Of a DNA stretch of 49,954 bases, positions 1 through 7,303 are shown in pieces. The first letter of the stretch is position 1, and the number at the start of each line of letters is the position of its first letter. The stretch lies in NCBI GenBank assembly GCA_022800665.1, contig JAAWQS010000178.1:1-49954 (forward strand), given 5' to 3'. The notes beneath the pieces are model-generated. The model had not been told where the DNA came from and made no database searches. It saw only the letters and a list, made by a program, of their open reading frames with translations. The translations under genes and the position numbers were made by a program. The DNA comes from Oscillospiraceae bacterium. GTDB taxonomy: Bacteria; Bacillota; Clostridia; Oscillospirales; Oscillospiraceae.

Positions 1-1379
1 TTTTCCTCCAGAGAGGCATCCTGAGACTGGAGCGTAGCCAGTGCCTGGGCGATAGCGGTCTGGAGCTGGTTCTCCACGATGTCCGTGTCGGACCTGGCCT
101 GGAGCTCATCCAGTTCAGCCTCTGCCTTGGAGATGGAGCCTTCGATGTCGGTCTTCGCAACGGAGAAGTCTTCCAGGTTCAGGACGCCGGCCAAGTATGC
201 CTCCTGGAGCCGCCCGCGCTTCGCGCGGAGCTGCTTCACAGTTGCCTCCAGGCGGGCCAGCTCATGCCCGCCGCTGGCGTTGGTGTAGGTGATGTTGTAG
301 GCGAGGGGAGAGGTGCTGGTTGCGTCCTTCGTCAGACGGGCGATGATGGCTTCCTCCAGGGCCTCGGCCCGAACGTGCTGGGAGTGCCTGCATCTGCCAC
401 GGGCGTAGTTGTTGCACTTGTAGTAGTGAGGCTGGGCGAAGATCAGCGTGGCTCCGCATGAAGCGCAGCGCACGATGCCGGAGGTCCAGCCCTTGAGCTC
501 GGAGGTCGGGCGGGCCTTGTAGCCCCACTGGGCCTTGATTTCGTCGAGCCGGCGCTGGGCCGCCTCCCAGGTCTCAGTGCTGACCAGCGGCTCGTGCTCG
601 CTGTCGGCTACGATGATGTTCTCGTTGAAGAAATCGCGCCGGGTCCGCCCCGCTGGGTTCCAGCGGAGCTTCCCGATGTAGACGGGATTGCGAAGGATGT
701 ACTCCACGGTCCGGTTCTCGAAGGGATTGCCCCGGTGAGTGCGGACGCCCATGGCGTTGAGCTCCCTGGCGATGACATAGATGCCCTTGCCTGCCAAGAA
801 GCTGTCAAAGATGCGGCGGATGTAAATGGCCTCGTCCTCGTTCGGGATCAGGATACCGTCCTTGGCGCTGTAGCCGAAAGACGGGGTAGCCTGGAGCCGC
901 CCACGCTCTGCGTTGATTTTCATGCTGCGCTTGACCTCTTGGCTGAGGCGGATGGAGTAAAATTCGTCCATCCACTCGATGATGCGCTCGATGAGGGAGC
1001 CAAAGGGACCGGCGATCAGCGGTTCGGTAACGCTCACCACGTCAATGTTGCACTTGGAGCGCAGGATTGATTTGTAGAAGATGCTCTCCTCCTGGTTCCG
1101 GGCGAAGCGGGAGTATTTCCAGAGCAGGATGACGGAGAATGGGCAGTCCTGCGACTTGGCTGTGGCAATCATCCGCATGAACTCAGGCCGCTTGTCGGCC
1201 TTCTTGCCTGAGATGCCGGCGTCAATGTATATCTGGTCTTCGAGTAGTAAGATGCCCTCGCGCTGTGCGTACTTCCTGATCTCCTCCAACTGACTCTCCG
1301 GGGAAAGTTCGACCTGATCGTCAGTGGACACACGGATGTAGGCAGCGCCGAATTGTGGCGTTTTCGTTTGAGTAGACAC
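1..1379 (-). CDS. Large serine recombinase (phage integrase), C-terminus cut by window edge
   Basis: This site-specific recombinase would integrate and excise the phage between attP and attB. 459 residues are visible. The resolvase domain starts with YIRVSTDDQ, with the nucleophile at Ser18 and the conserved LLWKYSRFARN helix near residue 90. A recombinase domain follows (about 165-280), then a zinc ribbon with Cys305, Cys308, Cys322 and Cys330, and a coiled-coil-rich C-terminal part from about 370. The order matches phiC31/TP901-type large serine integrases. The frame is open to the window edge, so the C-terminus is missing. The start is a GTG at 1379 preceded by AAGGAGG about 14 bases away, which is long spacing but the only in-frame candidate. 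It is transcribed away from the rest of the genome, so the attachment site probably lies left of the window. Confidence 0.95.
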   Translation of the reverse strand, partial: MSTQTKTPQFGAAYIRVSTDDQVELSPESQLEEIRKYAQREGILLLEDQIYIDAGISGKKADKRPEFMRMIATAKSQDCPFSVILLWKYSRFARNQEESIFYKSILRSKCNIDVVSVTEPLIAGPFGSLIERIIEWMDEFYSIRLSQEVKRSMKINAERGRLQATPSFGYSAKDGILIPNEDEAIYIRRIFDSFLAGKGIYVIARELNAMGVRTHRGNPFENRTVEYILRNPVYIGKLRWNPAGRTRRDFFNENIIVADSEHEPLVSTETWEAAQRRLDEIKAQWGYKARPTSELKGWTSGIVRCASCGATLIFAQPHYYKCNNYARGRCRHSQHVRAEALEEAIIARLTKDATSTSPLAYNITYTNASGGHELARLEATVKQLRAKRGRLQEAYLAGVLNLEDFSVAKTDIEGSISKAEAELDELQARSDTDIVENQLQTAIAQALATLQSQDASLEE

Positions 1380-1413
1380 GTTGATTGCTTCAACCTCCTT
1401 GCCAGAAAAACCG

Positions 1414-1471
1414 CCGGATGTCAGGTGGAAAAACCCTGGGACACGCGGTCGATTAACCCGCTGACATCCGG
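1414..1471. repeat. 11-bp perfect inverted repeat upstream of the integrase
   Basis: CCGGATGTCAG at 1414-1424 and its exact complement CTGACATCCGG at 1461-1471 flank 36 bases. The element lies in the leader of the integrase gene. It could bind the recombinase or another regulator, or be an mRNA stem. The role is unknown. A recombination site here is less likely because the phage genome continues on both sides. Confidence 0.5.
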
Positions 1472-1475
1472 TGGC

Positions 1476-1511
1476 TACCAATACCAATACCAGTACCTAT
1501 ACCAGTACCGT
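1476..1511. repeat. Six tandem TACCNN hexamers
   Basis: Six consecutive hexamers read TACCAA, TACCAA, TACCAG, TACCTA, TACCAG, TACCGT. They sit next to the inverted repeat in the space between the integrase and repressor genes. The remainder of 1380-1564 contains no convincing gene. Confidence 0.6.
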
Positions 1512-1534
1512 AAAAAGAACCAAAGAACGTAAGA

Positions 1535-1558
1535 GGACCCTGCACTCCGGCAGGGCCC
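1535..1558 (-). terminator. Hairpin just past the repressor gene
   Basis: A 9-bp stem with one mismatch (GGACCCTGC / GCAGGGCCC) and a 6-base loop lies directly after the repressor stop on the minus strand. The following sequence is only moderately T-rich, so it may be a weak terminator separating repressor from integrase transcription. Confidence 0.4.
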
Positions 1559-1564
1559 TACTCG

Positions 1565-1993
1565 TCATGCAGGATCATCGCTTGACCCCTGCTCGTTATC
1601 AAAATCCGGTTCATCGCTTACAGGCGGAGCATCGACGAACTCTGGCATGGCAGACCGCTCCTCCTCCGTCATGACAGGCTCAAGCTGCATCCAGACCATC
1701 TTCTTGGTGAAGGCGCTTGCCCGGCTGTATGACGAGATGATTGCCCGCATCTCCGGCGTCGGAGGCTCATTCGGGATGGAAGACTCAGAAAGCCCCAACA
1801 GATAGTCTACGGATACGTTGAGCGCCATCGCCATTCTTGCGATCAGTTCGATTCTCGGGCTGTGTATGCCAGTCAGGTATCTGGAGACAGTGGCCGTTGT
1901 CGTGTCCGTTTTTTCAGCGAGCCACGCTTGAGTGACGCCACGCTGCCTGATAATAGTGCGTAGATTCTCCTTGATGGTTTTATCGAAGTCCAT
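1565..1993 (-). CDS. CI-like lysogeny repressor (HTH_3/XRE)
   Basis: A 142-residue DNA-binding protein. The N-terminal helix-turn-helix of the XRE family spans about residues 8-62: LRTIIRQRGVTQAWLAEKTD, then TTATVSRYLTG, then the LSVDYLLG-like ending (VSVDYLLGLS). The C-terminal half is acidic and has no recognizable S24 peptidase, so this is a short repressor without autocleavage. ATG at 1993 is chosen because GGAGG sits 6 bases upstream; an in-frame GTG at 2005 lacks that spacing. It diverges from the Cro-like gene, giving the standard lysis/lysogeny switch. Without a self-cleavage domain, induction probably goes through an antirepressor, for example the gene at 24407. Confidence 0.88.
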   Translation of the reverse strand: MDFDKTIKENLRTIIRQRGVTQAWLAEKTDTTTATVSRYLTGIHSPRIELIARMAMALNVSVDYLLGLSESSIPNEPPTPEMRAIISSYSRASAFTKKMVWMQLEPVMTEEERSAMPEFVDAPPVSDEPDFDNEQGSSDDPA

Positions 1994-2022
1994 GTCATCC
2001 TCCACCTTTCGATATTATTATA

Positions 2023-2051
2023 ATTATAGCATATTATTGTCCATATTGCAA
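2023..2051 (-). promoter_or_regulatory. Repressor promoter
   Basis: On the minus strand, TTGCAA (2051-2046), 17 bases, then TATAAT (2028-2023), about 30 bases ahead of the repressor start. It faces away from the Cro-like gene's promoter. Confidence 0.75.
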
Positions 2052-2078
2052 CAAAATTACGAAAACTCAATTTATTCC

Positions 2079-2106
2079 TTGACAATTACAATTCTTGTGA
2101 TATGAT
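2079..2106 (+). promoter_or_regulatory. Early (Cro-side) promoter with possible operator
   Basis: TTGACA at 2079-2084, a 16-base spacer and TATGAT at 2101-2106, followed about 45 bases later by the Cro-like start. TGACAA (2080-2085) and TTGTGA (2095-2100) form an imperfect dyad inside the promoter and are a plausible repressor operator. The operator is inferred from symmetry only. Confidence 0.7.
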
Positions 2107-2159
2107 ATAACCATCCCCCCATAACAACCAACACTACGAAGCAGAAAGAGGTGTATGAA

Positions 2160-2438
2160 GTGAATCCGATTGAGCTGAAATGTGCGCGTATCCGCCACGG
2201 GAAGACCACGAGGGAGATGGCTGAAGCTATCGGCAATTCCATGGCTGCCTACAATCTCCGGGAGCGCGGCGTTTGCCCCGTAACGCTGGAAGACGCCCGG
2301 CGGCTGGGGCCCGCTCTCGGCCTCAGTAAGGAGGAGTTCTTCACGATTTTCTTCGATGGCGACGTGCCGTACCGGGAAGAAACCGAAGACGACTCCTCCG
2401 ATGCTGATGGCATCGCATCGCAGAACGGCTCAGAGTAA
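2160..2438 (+). CDS. Cro-like HTH regulator
   Basis: A 92-residue protein with an N-terminal XRE-type helix-turn-helix: LKCARIRHGKTTREMAEAIG, then an unusual recognition region (NSMAAYNLRERG), then LEDARRLGPALGLSKEEF. The tail is acidic. The GTG at 2160 is preferred to the upstream GTG at 2151 because AGAGGTG lies 6 bases before it. As the first gene rightward from the switch, it most likely acts as Cro, turning down repressor synthesis in lytic growth. Confidence 0.8.
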   Translation: MNPIELKCARIRHGKTTREMAEAIGNSMAAYNLRERGVCPVTLEDARRLGPALGLSKEEFFTIFFDGDVPYREETEDDSSDADGIASQNGSE

Positions 2439-2447
2439 CGGGAAAGA

Positions 2448-2477
2448 AAACGGAACCGGCAGGGGCCGTTTCTTTTT
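2448..2477 (+). terminator. Hairpin with T-tract after the Cro-like gene
   Basis: AAACGG pairs with CCGTTT around a G-rich loop, followed by CTTTTT. It could end or attenuate the early transcript before the replication genes. Confidence 0.6.
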
Positions 2478-2557
2478 ACCCGATAGTTACGAAATCGCAT
2501 ATTAGCAGATACTGATTACCGAAAATGCAACAAAGCGTCAAAAGGCAGGTGAAGCAA

Positions 2558-3331
2558 ATGTGGATCAGCGTCCATGATTCTGTTGACGGCTCGAAGCTCC
2601 GCAAATTGGCAAGGCTGGCCGGGTGCTCAAAGGGCGAGGCCCTTGGCGTTCTCAGCGCGGTTTGGTTGTGGGGGGCAAAGAACGCCGACCAGAGTGGCCG
2701 CATCCGCGACAGCACAGAGGAGGACATCGCCCTTGTCGCCCTCCCGTTCCTCTCGAAGGGCATCGACAGCGACCAGTTTGTGGAGAACATGATCGAGGCC
2801 GGATGGATAGACAGGATGGACGGTGAGCTGTATTTCCATGACTGGGAGGACTGGCAGGCCCAGTGGTACAAGTACCAGCGCGAAAAGGCCAGGGATACGA
2901 AGCGCCGGCGGGAAGCGAGGCAGGCCAAGAGGGAAGCTGATGGAGGAAGTCCACCAGCTCCCACGGACGAAGAACCTGAGTCTGTACCCGTTGCCCCTCC
3001 GAAAGAGCCGAAGCCCAAGAAGGAACCGAAGCCAAAGGTGGAAAAGAAGAAGTACGCCGAATTTGTTACGCTGACCGAAGAGGAGTACGGAAAACTGGTC
3101 GAAAAGTTTGGCGAAGAAGCCGTCAAGCGGATGATTGACGTTTTGGACAACTACAAGGGCTCAAGCGGAAAGAAGTATGCCAGCGACTACCGGACCATCC
3201 TGAATTGGGTATGGGAGCGGGTCCGGGACGAAAACCCCGGCATGATTAAACCACAGGCGCCGCAGCCGAGACCGGTTGATGGGCTGTCTGACATTGTTCC
3301 TGAAGAATGGAGGAATGGACGAGGTGGATAG
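2558..3331 (+). CDS. Phage replisome organizer / DnaD-like N-terminal protein
   Basis: A 257-residue protein that likely binds the phage origin and recruits the helicase loader encoded next. The N-terminal part (WISVHDSVDG...KLARLAGCSKGEALGVLSAVWLWG) has the winged-helix look of phage replisome organizers. A Lys/Pro/Glu linker (about 105-165) leads to a C-terminal domain with YGKLVEKFGEEAVKRMIDVLDNYKGS and YRTILNWVWERV, typical of Firmicutes phage replication proteins. ATG at 2558 is chosen over 2525 because AGGTGA precedes it at 6 bases. It overlaps the loader gene, indicating translational coupling. Confidence 0.8.
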   Translation: MWISVHDSVDGSKLRKLARLAGCSKGEALGVLSAVWLWGAKNADQSGRIRDSTEEDIALVALPFLSKGIDSDQFVENMIEAGWIDRMDGELYFHDWEDWQAQWYKYQREKARDTKRRREARQAKREADGGSPPAPTDEEPESVPVAPPKEPKPKKEPKPKVEKKKYAEFVTLTEEEYGKLVEKFGEEAVKRMIDVLDNYKGSSGKKYASDYRTILNWVWERVRDENPGMIKPQAPQPRPVDGLSDIVPEEWRNGRGG

Positions 3332-4205
3332 CATCAGGGACATCAACATTTTGGCTCCGATCATTGCGATGGCAGAGAAAGACAATCCGAAGAGAGCCGA
3401 GGACTACCTGGACGAGGAAGGTTTCCTCGTCTGCGGAAGGTGCCATACCCGCAAACAGTGTGAAGCGCGGATGCCGGCCGGAATCTTCGGACCGGAGGAG
3501 CACATGAGGAAGCTCCCGACCCCCTGTGCTTGCCGGCGGGCAGAGATTGAGCGAGAGGAGCGGGAGCTCCGGGAGCAGAAGGAGATGGAGCTTGTCCAAG
3601 AGCTCAAGCGTAACAGCCTGATGGATACCGCGTTCCGTGAGGCTAAGTTTGAGAACTACCGGGTAGATAAGGATAACGCCAGGAATTTGAAGCTGTGCCG
3701 CCGGTATGCGGAGCACTTCGACGAAATGCTGGAGAAGAACATGGGCCTCCTGTTTTGGGGAGATGTCGGAACCGGGAAGAGTTACTCGGCCGCTTGTATC
3801 GCCAACTACCTGCTCGAAAGAAGGGTATCGGTGGTGATGACCTCGTTCATCAAGCTGCTGGATGCCATGCAGAACTTCAGCAACGACAATGAGGCATTGA
3901 TCCGAAAGCTGAACAGGGCGAAGCTGCTCATCATCGACGACCTTGGGGCCGAGCGTGGGACAGACTTCGCCCTTGAGAATGTTTACAACGTCGTTGATAG
4001 CAGGGTGCGCGAGGAGAAGCCACTCATCATCACGACGAACCTGACGCTGACAGAGATCAGGTCGCCAAGCAACATGAGGCTGTCCCGCATCTATGACCGG
4101 CTCAACGGGCTGTACCCGATGCAGTTCACCGGGTTGTCCTACCGCAAGCATGATGCCGCTGCGCGACTGAAAGAGATGGAGTCGATTTTGGAAGGAGACG
4201 ATTGA
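3315..4205 (+). CDS. DnaC-like helicase loader ATPase
   Basis: An AAA+ ATPase of the DnaC/IstB type, about 296 residues, expected to load the host replicative helicase at the phage origin. Seen directly: Walker A GDVGTGKS (about 149-156), Walker B LLIIDDLG (about 205-212), sensor-like IITTN and an arginine-rich RLSRIYDRL segment. The N-terminal 75 residues carry a cysteine cluster (CGRCHTRKQC and CACR) that may bind zinc, followed by a charged helix. The start is uncertain: ATG at 3315 is almost on top of GGAGG, whereas an in-frame GTG at 3324 is 10 bases from it. Confidence 0.92.
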   Translation: MDEVDSIRDINILAPIIAMAEKDNPKRAEDYLDEEGFLVCGRCHTRKQCEARMPAGIFGPEEHMRKLPTPCACRRAEIEREERELREQKEMELVQELKRNSLMDTAFREAKFENYRVDKDNARNLKLCRRYAEHFDEMLEKNMGLLFWGDVGTGKSYSAACIANYLLERRVSVVMTSFIKLLDAMQNFSNDNEALIRKLNRAKLLIIDDLGAERGTDFALENVYNVVDSRVREEKPLIITTNLTLTEIRSPSNMRLSRIYDRLNGLYPMQFTGLSYRKHDAAARLKEMESILEGDD

Positions 4206-4532
4206 ATGGGGAAGATTGAGAGAGTCCCGTTCCTGGTATCCGGGACGAACGACACCGTAGAGATGATGACCGACTGCGGGGTTGCCAAGCTCAAGACCGC
4301 TCTTGGCAGAAAGCTCGATGCGAGGAAGACGACCGAGAAGAGCTGGTGCAGGCTCATCGCCAGCAAGGATCGCGGCCTGTTCAGCATCGTGGTTGGCGAG
4401 AAGAAGGTTCTTGTGAGCATCCGCCTGGACGAAGCCAAGGAGCTGATAAATGCGGCCGAGGAAGCCTACAGCAAGGTGGAGGCCAGTGAGGAGGGCGCCG
4501 ATGTACAGGAAGGCACCAGTCCGCAGGGGTGA
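4206..4532 (+). CDS. Hypothetical early protein (108 aa)
   Basis: Not recognized. It begins right after the helicase loader stop and overlaps the next gene (MazF-like) by 32 bases. The N-terminal half is basic with beta-strand character (FLVSGTNDTVEMMTD, LFSIVVGEKKVLVSIRL); the C-terminal half is a helix (DEAKELINAAEEAYSKV) with an acidic tail. A small acidic-tailed protein immediately before a MazF homologue could be its antitoxin, but no DNA-binding motif typical of MazE is visible. Confidence 0.65.
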   Translation: MGKIERVPFLVSGTNDTVEMMTDCGVAKLKTALGRKLDARKTTEKSWCRLIASKDRGLFSIVVGEKKVLVSIRLDEAKELINAAEEAYSKVEASEEGADVQEGTSPQG

Positions 4533-4854
4533 CATCTACATGGCTGACCTCGCCAGGGACCCGCTCAGTAAGAAGAGCGGCATCCGTCCGGTAGTTGTCG
4601 TCCAGAACGATGCTGGGAACGCCAGCAGCACCGAGGTCATCGTCGTGATCGTCACGAGCCGACACAAGAAGGAGCTGCCGACCCACGTTAAGCTGGGTGC
4701 CAGCCACGGTGTCAACCGCCCAAGCACCGCCCTGTGTGAGCGTATCTTGACCATCGAGAAGCGGTGCCTGATTAACTACATGGGGAGTGTGGCCGGTACG
4801 ACGGAGGAGGAGCTCCTGAATGAAGCACTAAAGGTCAGCCTTGACCTGAAATGA
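4501..4854 (+). CDS. MazF/PemK-like protein 1
   Basis: A 117-residue protein with the MazF/PemK endoribonuclease fold: RRGDIYMADL at the N-terminus, then GIRPVVVVQND, a central strand TEVIVVIVTS, and STALCERILTIEKRCL followed by the C-terminal helix. ATG at 4501 has GAGGAGG at 6 bases. Family members cleave mRNA, but phage copies without a cognate MazE may act on host transcripts or have another regulatory role. A second, more divergent copy lies at 6356. Confidence 0.85.
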   Translation: MYRKAPVRRGDIYMADLARDPLSKKSGIRPVVVVQNDAGNASSTEVIVVIVTSRHKKELPTHVKLGASHGVNRPSTALCERILTIEKRCLINYMGSVAGTTEEELLNEALKVSLDLK

Positions 4855-4872
4855 TAGAAAGGAGAAGCAAAT

Positions 4873-5196
4873 ATGATTTACAAATTTACGCCGAAATGCC
4901 CCAAGTGCGGAAGGGAATTGAAGGGCGTCACCCTTGACTACGACCGACAGTGGGAGTGCTCCGACTGCGTAGAGGACAAAGAAGACCCGATCCACTGTGA
5001 GAGCGGATGCAATGTTGTCTTTGCCTTCCCGGAAAACGGCATGGAGTATGAGCGTAAGGAAGCAAATGAGCTGCTGGCTGAAGGAGTGCCGTATGAGGTT
5101 GAGGAAATCTGTGTCGGTGGCTGGTCCAGCAAAATCAAGCTGAAGGAGTTTCCTGGCACCCGCTTCAACTCGGTGTTCTTCAAGCGGATCGTATAG
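4873..5196 (+). CDS. Small zinc-ribbon-type protein
   Basis: A 107-residue hypothetical protein. CPKCG near residue 9 and CSDC near residue 34 give one CxxC...CxxC zinc ribbon, and two more Cys (HCESGC) follow. The C-terminal half is short beta strands and helices without a recognized family. A good ribosome site (AAAGGAGA) precedes the ATG. The role is unknown. Confidence 0.7.
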   Translation: MIYKFTPKCPKCGRELKGVTLDYDRQWECSDCVEDKEDPIHCESGCNVVFAFPENGMEYERKEANELLAEGVPYEVEEICVGGWSSKIKLKEFPGTRFNSVFFKRIV

Positions 5197-5207
5197 GAGG
5201 CAACCAT

Positions 5208-5582
5208 ATGACGATCAAGGATTTCAAGGTCGGGCAGACCGCCTACATCCTCGGAGACGGCCGACGCAGGAACGACGGAAAAGCGACGGCTGTGGAGGTC
5301 ATTAAGGTCGGCAGGAAGTATGTCACCGTAACAGAAGCCGGAAGGCAGGAAACGCGGTTTTGCGAGCCGGCTGGCCTTACCGATTGTCTCACGGAGGACA
5401 AGGACTGGGGCTCTCCCAGGCTCCTGTTCCTGACGACCGAGGCTGTGGACGAGTATAACGAGCTGAACGACCTGCGAAGCTGGGTGCAGGAGGCCACAAA
5501 CTGGCTGAAAGTCAAAGAGTACACCCTCGCCCAGCTCCGGGCGGTCAAGAAGATTTTGGAGGGAGGAGAACAGCAAACATGA
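5208..5582 (+). CDS. Hypothetical early protein (124 aa)
   Basis: Not recognized. The N-terminal 65 residues look like a small beta barrel (FKVGQTAYILG, ATAVEVIKVGRKYVTVTEAG), as in many phage early proteins that bind nucleic acid or act as inhibitors. The C-terminus is helical (ATNWLKVKEYTLAQLRAVKKIL). It has TAGGAGG before its ATG and overlaps the next gene by 4 bases (ATGA). Confidence 0.65.
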   Translation: MTIKDFKVGQTAYILGDGRRRNDGKATAVEVIKVGRKYVTVTEAGRQETRFCEPAGLTDCLTEDKDWGSPRLLFLTTEAVDEYNELNDLRSWVQEATNWLKVKEYTLAQLRAVKKILEGGEQQT

Positions 5583-6355
5583 ACGACACAAAGATTGAGT
5601 GGTGTGACATGACCTGGAACCCCGTCACCGGCTGTAAGCATGGGTGCGAATACTGCTATGCCAGACGGGTGGCGAACCGCTTTGGGTGCGGGGCAGGAGA
5701 TGGTGGCGAGCATTTCCTGGGAGAGCCGATGATGAAGCCGAAAAAGCTGGGCAGCGGCGACGCGATAGACCCATACCCCTATGGATTTGACCCCACGTTC
5801 CATCGCTACCGCCTGGAAGAGCCGGCCAGGAAGACCAAAGGAAGAACCATCTTCGTTTGTTCCATGGCAGACCTGTTTGGGCCCTGGGTCCCGACGAGAT
5901 GGATTGTCGATGTGCTGGACGCTTGCATGGCCGCCCCGCAGCACCGCTATATGTTCCTCACCAAGTACCCGGAGAGATATGCCCAGCTCGATGCGCTGGC
6001 GCTGCTTCCCCGCGAGGAAAACTTCTGGTATGGCAGCACCGTTACAGGGATGTACAGCAAGCGATTCAAGGGCTCGATATTCCTGAACACGTTCTTGAGC
6101 ATTGAACCGCTGCATGAATACCTTGATGCAGGGCTCGGGAGCTTTGGCAGCGACCGCCTCATTATCGTTGGGGCGGAGACCGGGAACCGGGCAGGGAAGA
6201 TCACCCCGGAGAAAGCGTGGGTGGACAACATCTGCGAGGCGGCAGACATCACACACGCTGCGGTCTTTATGAAAGACAGCCTCAAGCCCATCGTCGGCGA
6301 GGAGAATATGCGGCGGGAACTCCCGTGGACGAAATGCGCGGGGGGGGGGTACTGA
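5579..6355 (+). CDS. Phage Gp37/Gp68 family protein (DUF5131, radical SAM-like)
   Basis: A 258-residue protein of the Gp37/Gp68 family. The N-terminus TKIEWCDMTWNPVTGCKHGCEYCYAR contains CKHGCEYC, a CxxxCxxC motif that in radical SAM enzymes holds a 4Fe-4S cluster. Other family signatures are the FVCSMADLFG segment, W-I-x-x-V-L-D, the TKYPERY region and LIIVGAETG. Its substrate is not established. The C-terminal end is encoded by a run of ten G (6340-6349) and terminates one codon before the next gene, which is in the same frame. Confidence 0.85.
   Translation: MNDTKIEWCDMTWNPVTGCKHGCEYCYARRVANRFGCGAGDGGEHFLGEPMMKPKKLGSGDAIDPYPYGFDPTFHRYRLEEPARKTKGRTIFVCSMADLFGPWVPTRWIVDVLDACMAAPQHRYMFLTKYPERYAQLDALALLPREENFWYGSTVTGMYSKRFKGSIFLNTFLSIEPLHEYLDAGLGSFGSDRLIIVGAETGNRAGKITPEKAWVDNICEAADITHAAVFMKDSLKPIVGEENMRRELPWTKCAGGGY
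6340..6349 (+). repeat. Ten-base poly-G tract at a gene junction
   Basis: Ten consecutive G residues encode the last glycines of the Gp37/Gp68 protein and lie 6 bases before the TTG start of the next gene, where they might serve as a degenerate ribosome site. Tracts of this length are prone to slippage and sequencing error. Confidence 0.9.
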
Positions 6356-7291
6356 TTGCAACCGACTGTGAAACGGGGAGACATCTTCTATGTCGGGGGC
6401 GGAGCAGCGACGGGCAGCGAGCAGCGGGCAAACCGCCCGGCGGTTGTCGTCAGCAATAACGCCGGAAACAAGTATGCCTCCATCGTGGAGATGGTTTACC
6501 TCACGACGCGAGAAAAGGCAAGCCTTCCGACCCACGTTCGCATTAACTCTGCGGAGAGACCGTCGCTGGCCCTGTGCGAGCAGATTGTGACGGTATGCAA
6601 GAGCAGGCTTGAGCGCCGGATCGGGAGCGTGACCGCAGAGGAGATGCAGAATATCGACAAGGCCCTCAAGAGGAGCCTTGGAATACACATCATAGGAGGA
6701 GATTCCGTGCAAGTAACGATGATAACGCCGTTCGGGGAGATGAAGTTCGCCATGCCCCAGGACAAAGTGACAGCCCTCATGCAGCAGGCCATCCAGTATG
6801 CTTCCGGGCAGGAGCCGGAGACAAAGGAACCGCCGCAGCCCGTCGCGCCAGAGGTGATCCCGCCCAAGCCGGAGCCCGAGAAAGCCCCGTTGGTTATTGG
6901 AAGCCCGCACAGCCGGGTGGAGCGGATGTTCGGAAAGTTTAAGGCAGGGGCGCAGCCGGAGCACAAGGCGGACGATCAGCAGGACGAGACCCCGCAGGCA
7001 GGCCCCTCGACCTATAAGGGCTTCCTGCTCATCAAGTGTGAGCATTGCGGAGAAATCAAGGGCTTCTGCGCCAAAATCCCAGCCAGCCGGAACTATTGTA
7101 ATAAGTGTGGCAAAACCACTGAGATGCGCGGCCTCAAGCCGTTGCACCTCAAATGTAAGTGCGGCAGCGACTTCACCTACCACACCAACATCACCGACGA
7201 GTCTTTCGACTGGCCCTGCCTCAACTGCGGAAGCCCCGTTGACTTGGAGCTGAACAAGCGTGGCGATACCTACGTCACCGTCATGGACTGA
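6356..7291 (+). CDS. MazF/PemK-like protein 2 fused to a zinc-ribbon protein
   Basis: A 311-residue fusion starting at TTG. Residues 1-112 are a second MazF/PemK domain (VKRGDIFYVGG, NRPAVVVSNN, EMVYLTTREKASLPTHV, PSLALCEQIVTV). Residues 118-150 (VQVTMITPFGEMKF...) resemble the start of a separate small phage protein. A proline-rich linker follows, then a C-terminal part with repeated CxxC pairs (CEHCG, CNKCG, CKCG, CLNCG) that should bind two zincs. A strong internal ribosome site and GTG at 6707 imply that the zinc-ribbon part may also be made alone. The fusion probably arose by loss of the stop between two adjacent genes. Confidence 0.75.
   Translation: MQPTVKRGDIFYVGGGAATGSEQRANRPAVVVSNNAGNKYASIVEMVYLTTREKASLPTHVRINSAERPSLALCEQIVTVCKSRLERRIGSVTAEEMQNIDKALKRSLGIHIIGGDSVQVTMITPFGEMKFAMPQDKVTALMQQAIQYASGQEPETKEPPQPVAPEVIPPKPEPEKAPLVIGSPHSRVERMFGKFKAGAQPEHKADDQQDETPQAGPSTYKGFLLIKCEHCGEIKGFCAKIPASRNYCNKCGKTTEMRGLKPLHLKCKCGSDFTYHTNITDESFDWPCLNCGSPVDLELNKRGDTYVTVMD
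6694..6709 (+). promoter_or_regulatory. Internal ribosome binding site and GTG start
   Basis: AGGAGGA at 6694-6700 followed after 6 bases by GTG at 6707, in frame within the MazF fusion gene. It would give a 194-residue product (6707-7291) starting MQVTMITPFGEM and lacking the MazF domain. It is as strong as the sites of neighbouring genes. Confidence 0.6.
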
Positions 7292-7303
7292 GGAGGAGCG
7301 GTC

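Noticed and set aside
1414-1471. attP core site
   Set aside because: Phage genes continue on both sides and no host sequence or duplicated core is visible; the attachment site more likely lies left of the integrase end, outside the window.
3246-4535. A 429-codon open frame on the minus strand
   Set aside because: It is opposite the DnaC-like gene with Walker motifs, and no ribosome site or family signature was seen.
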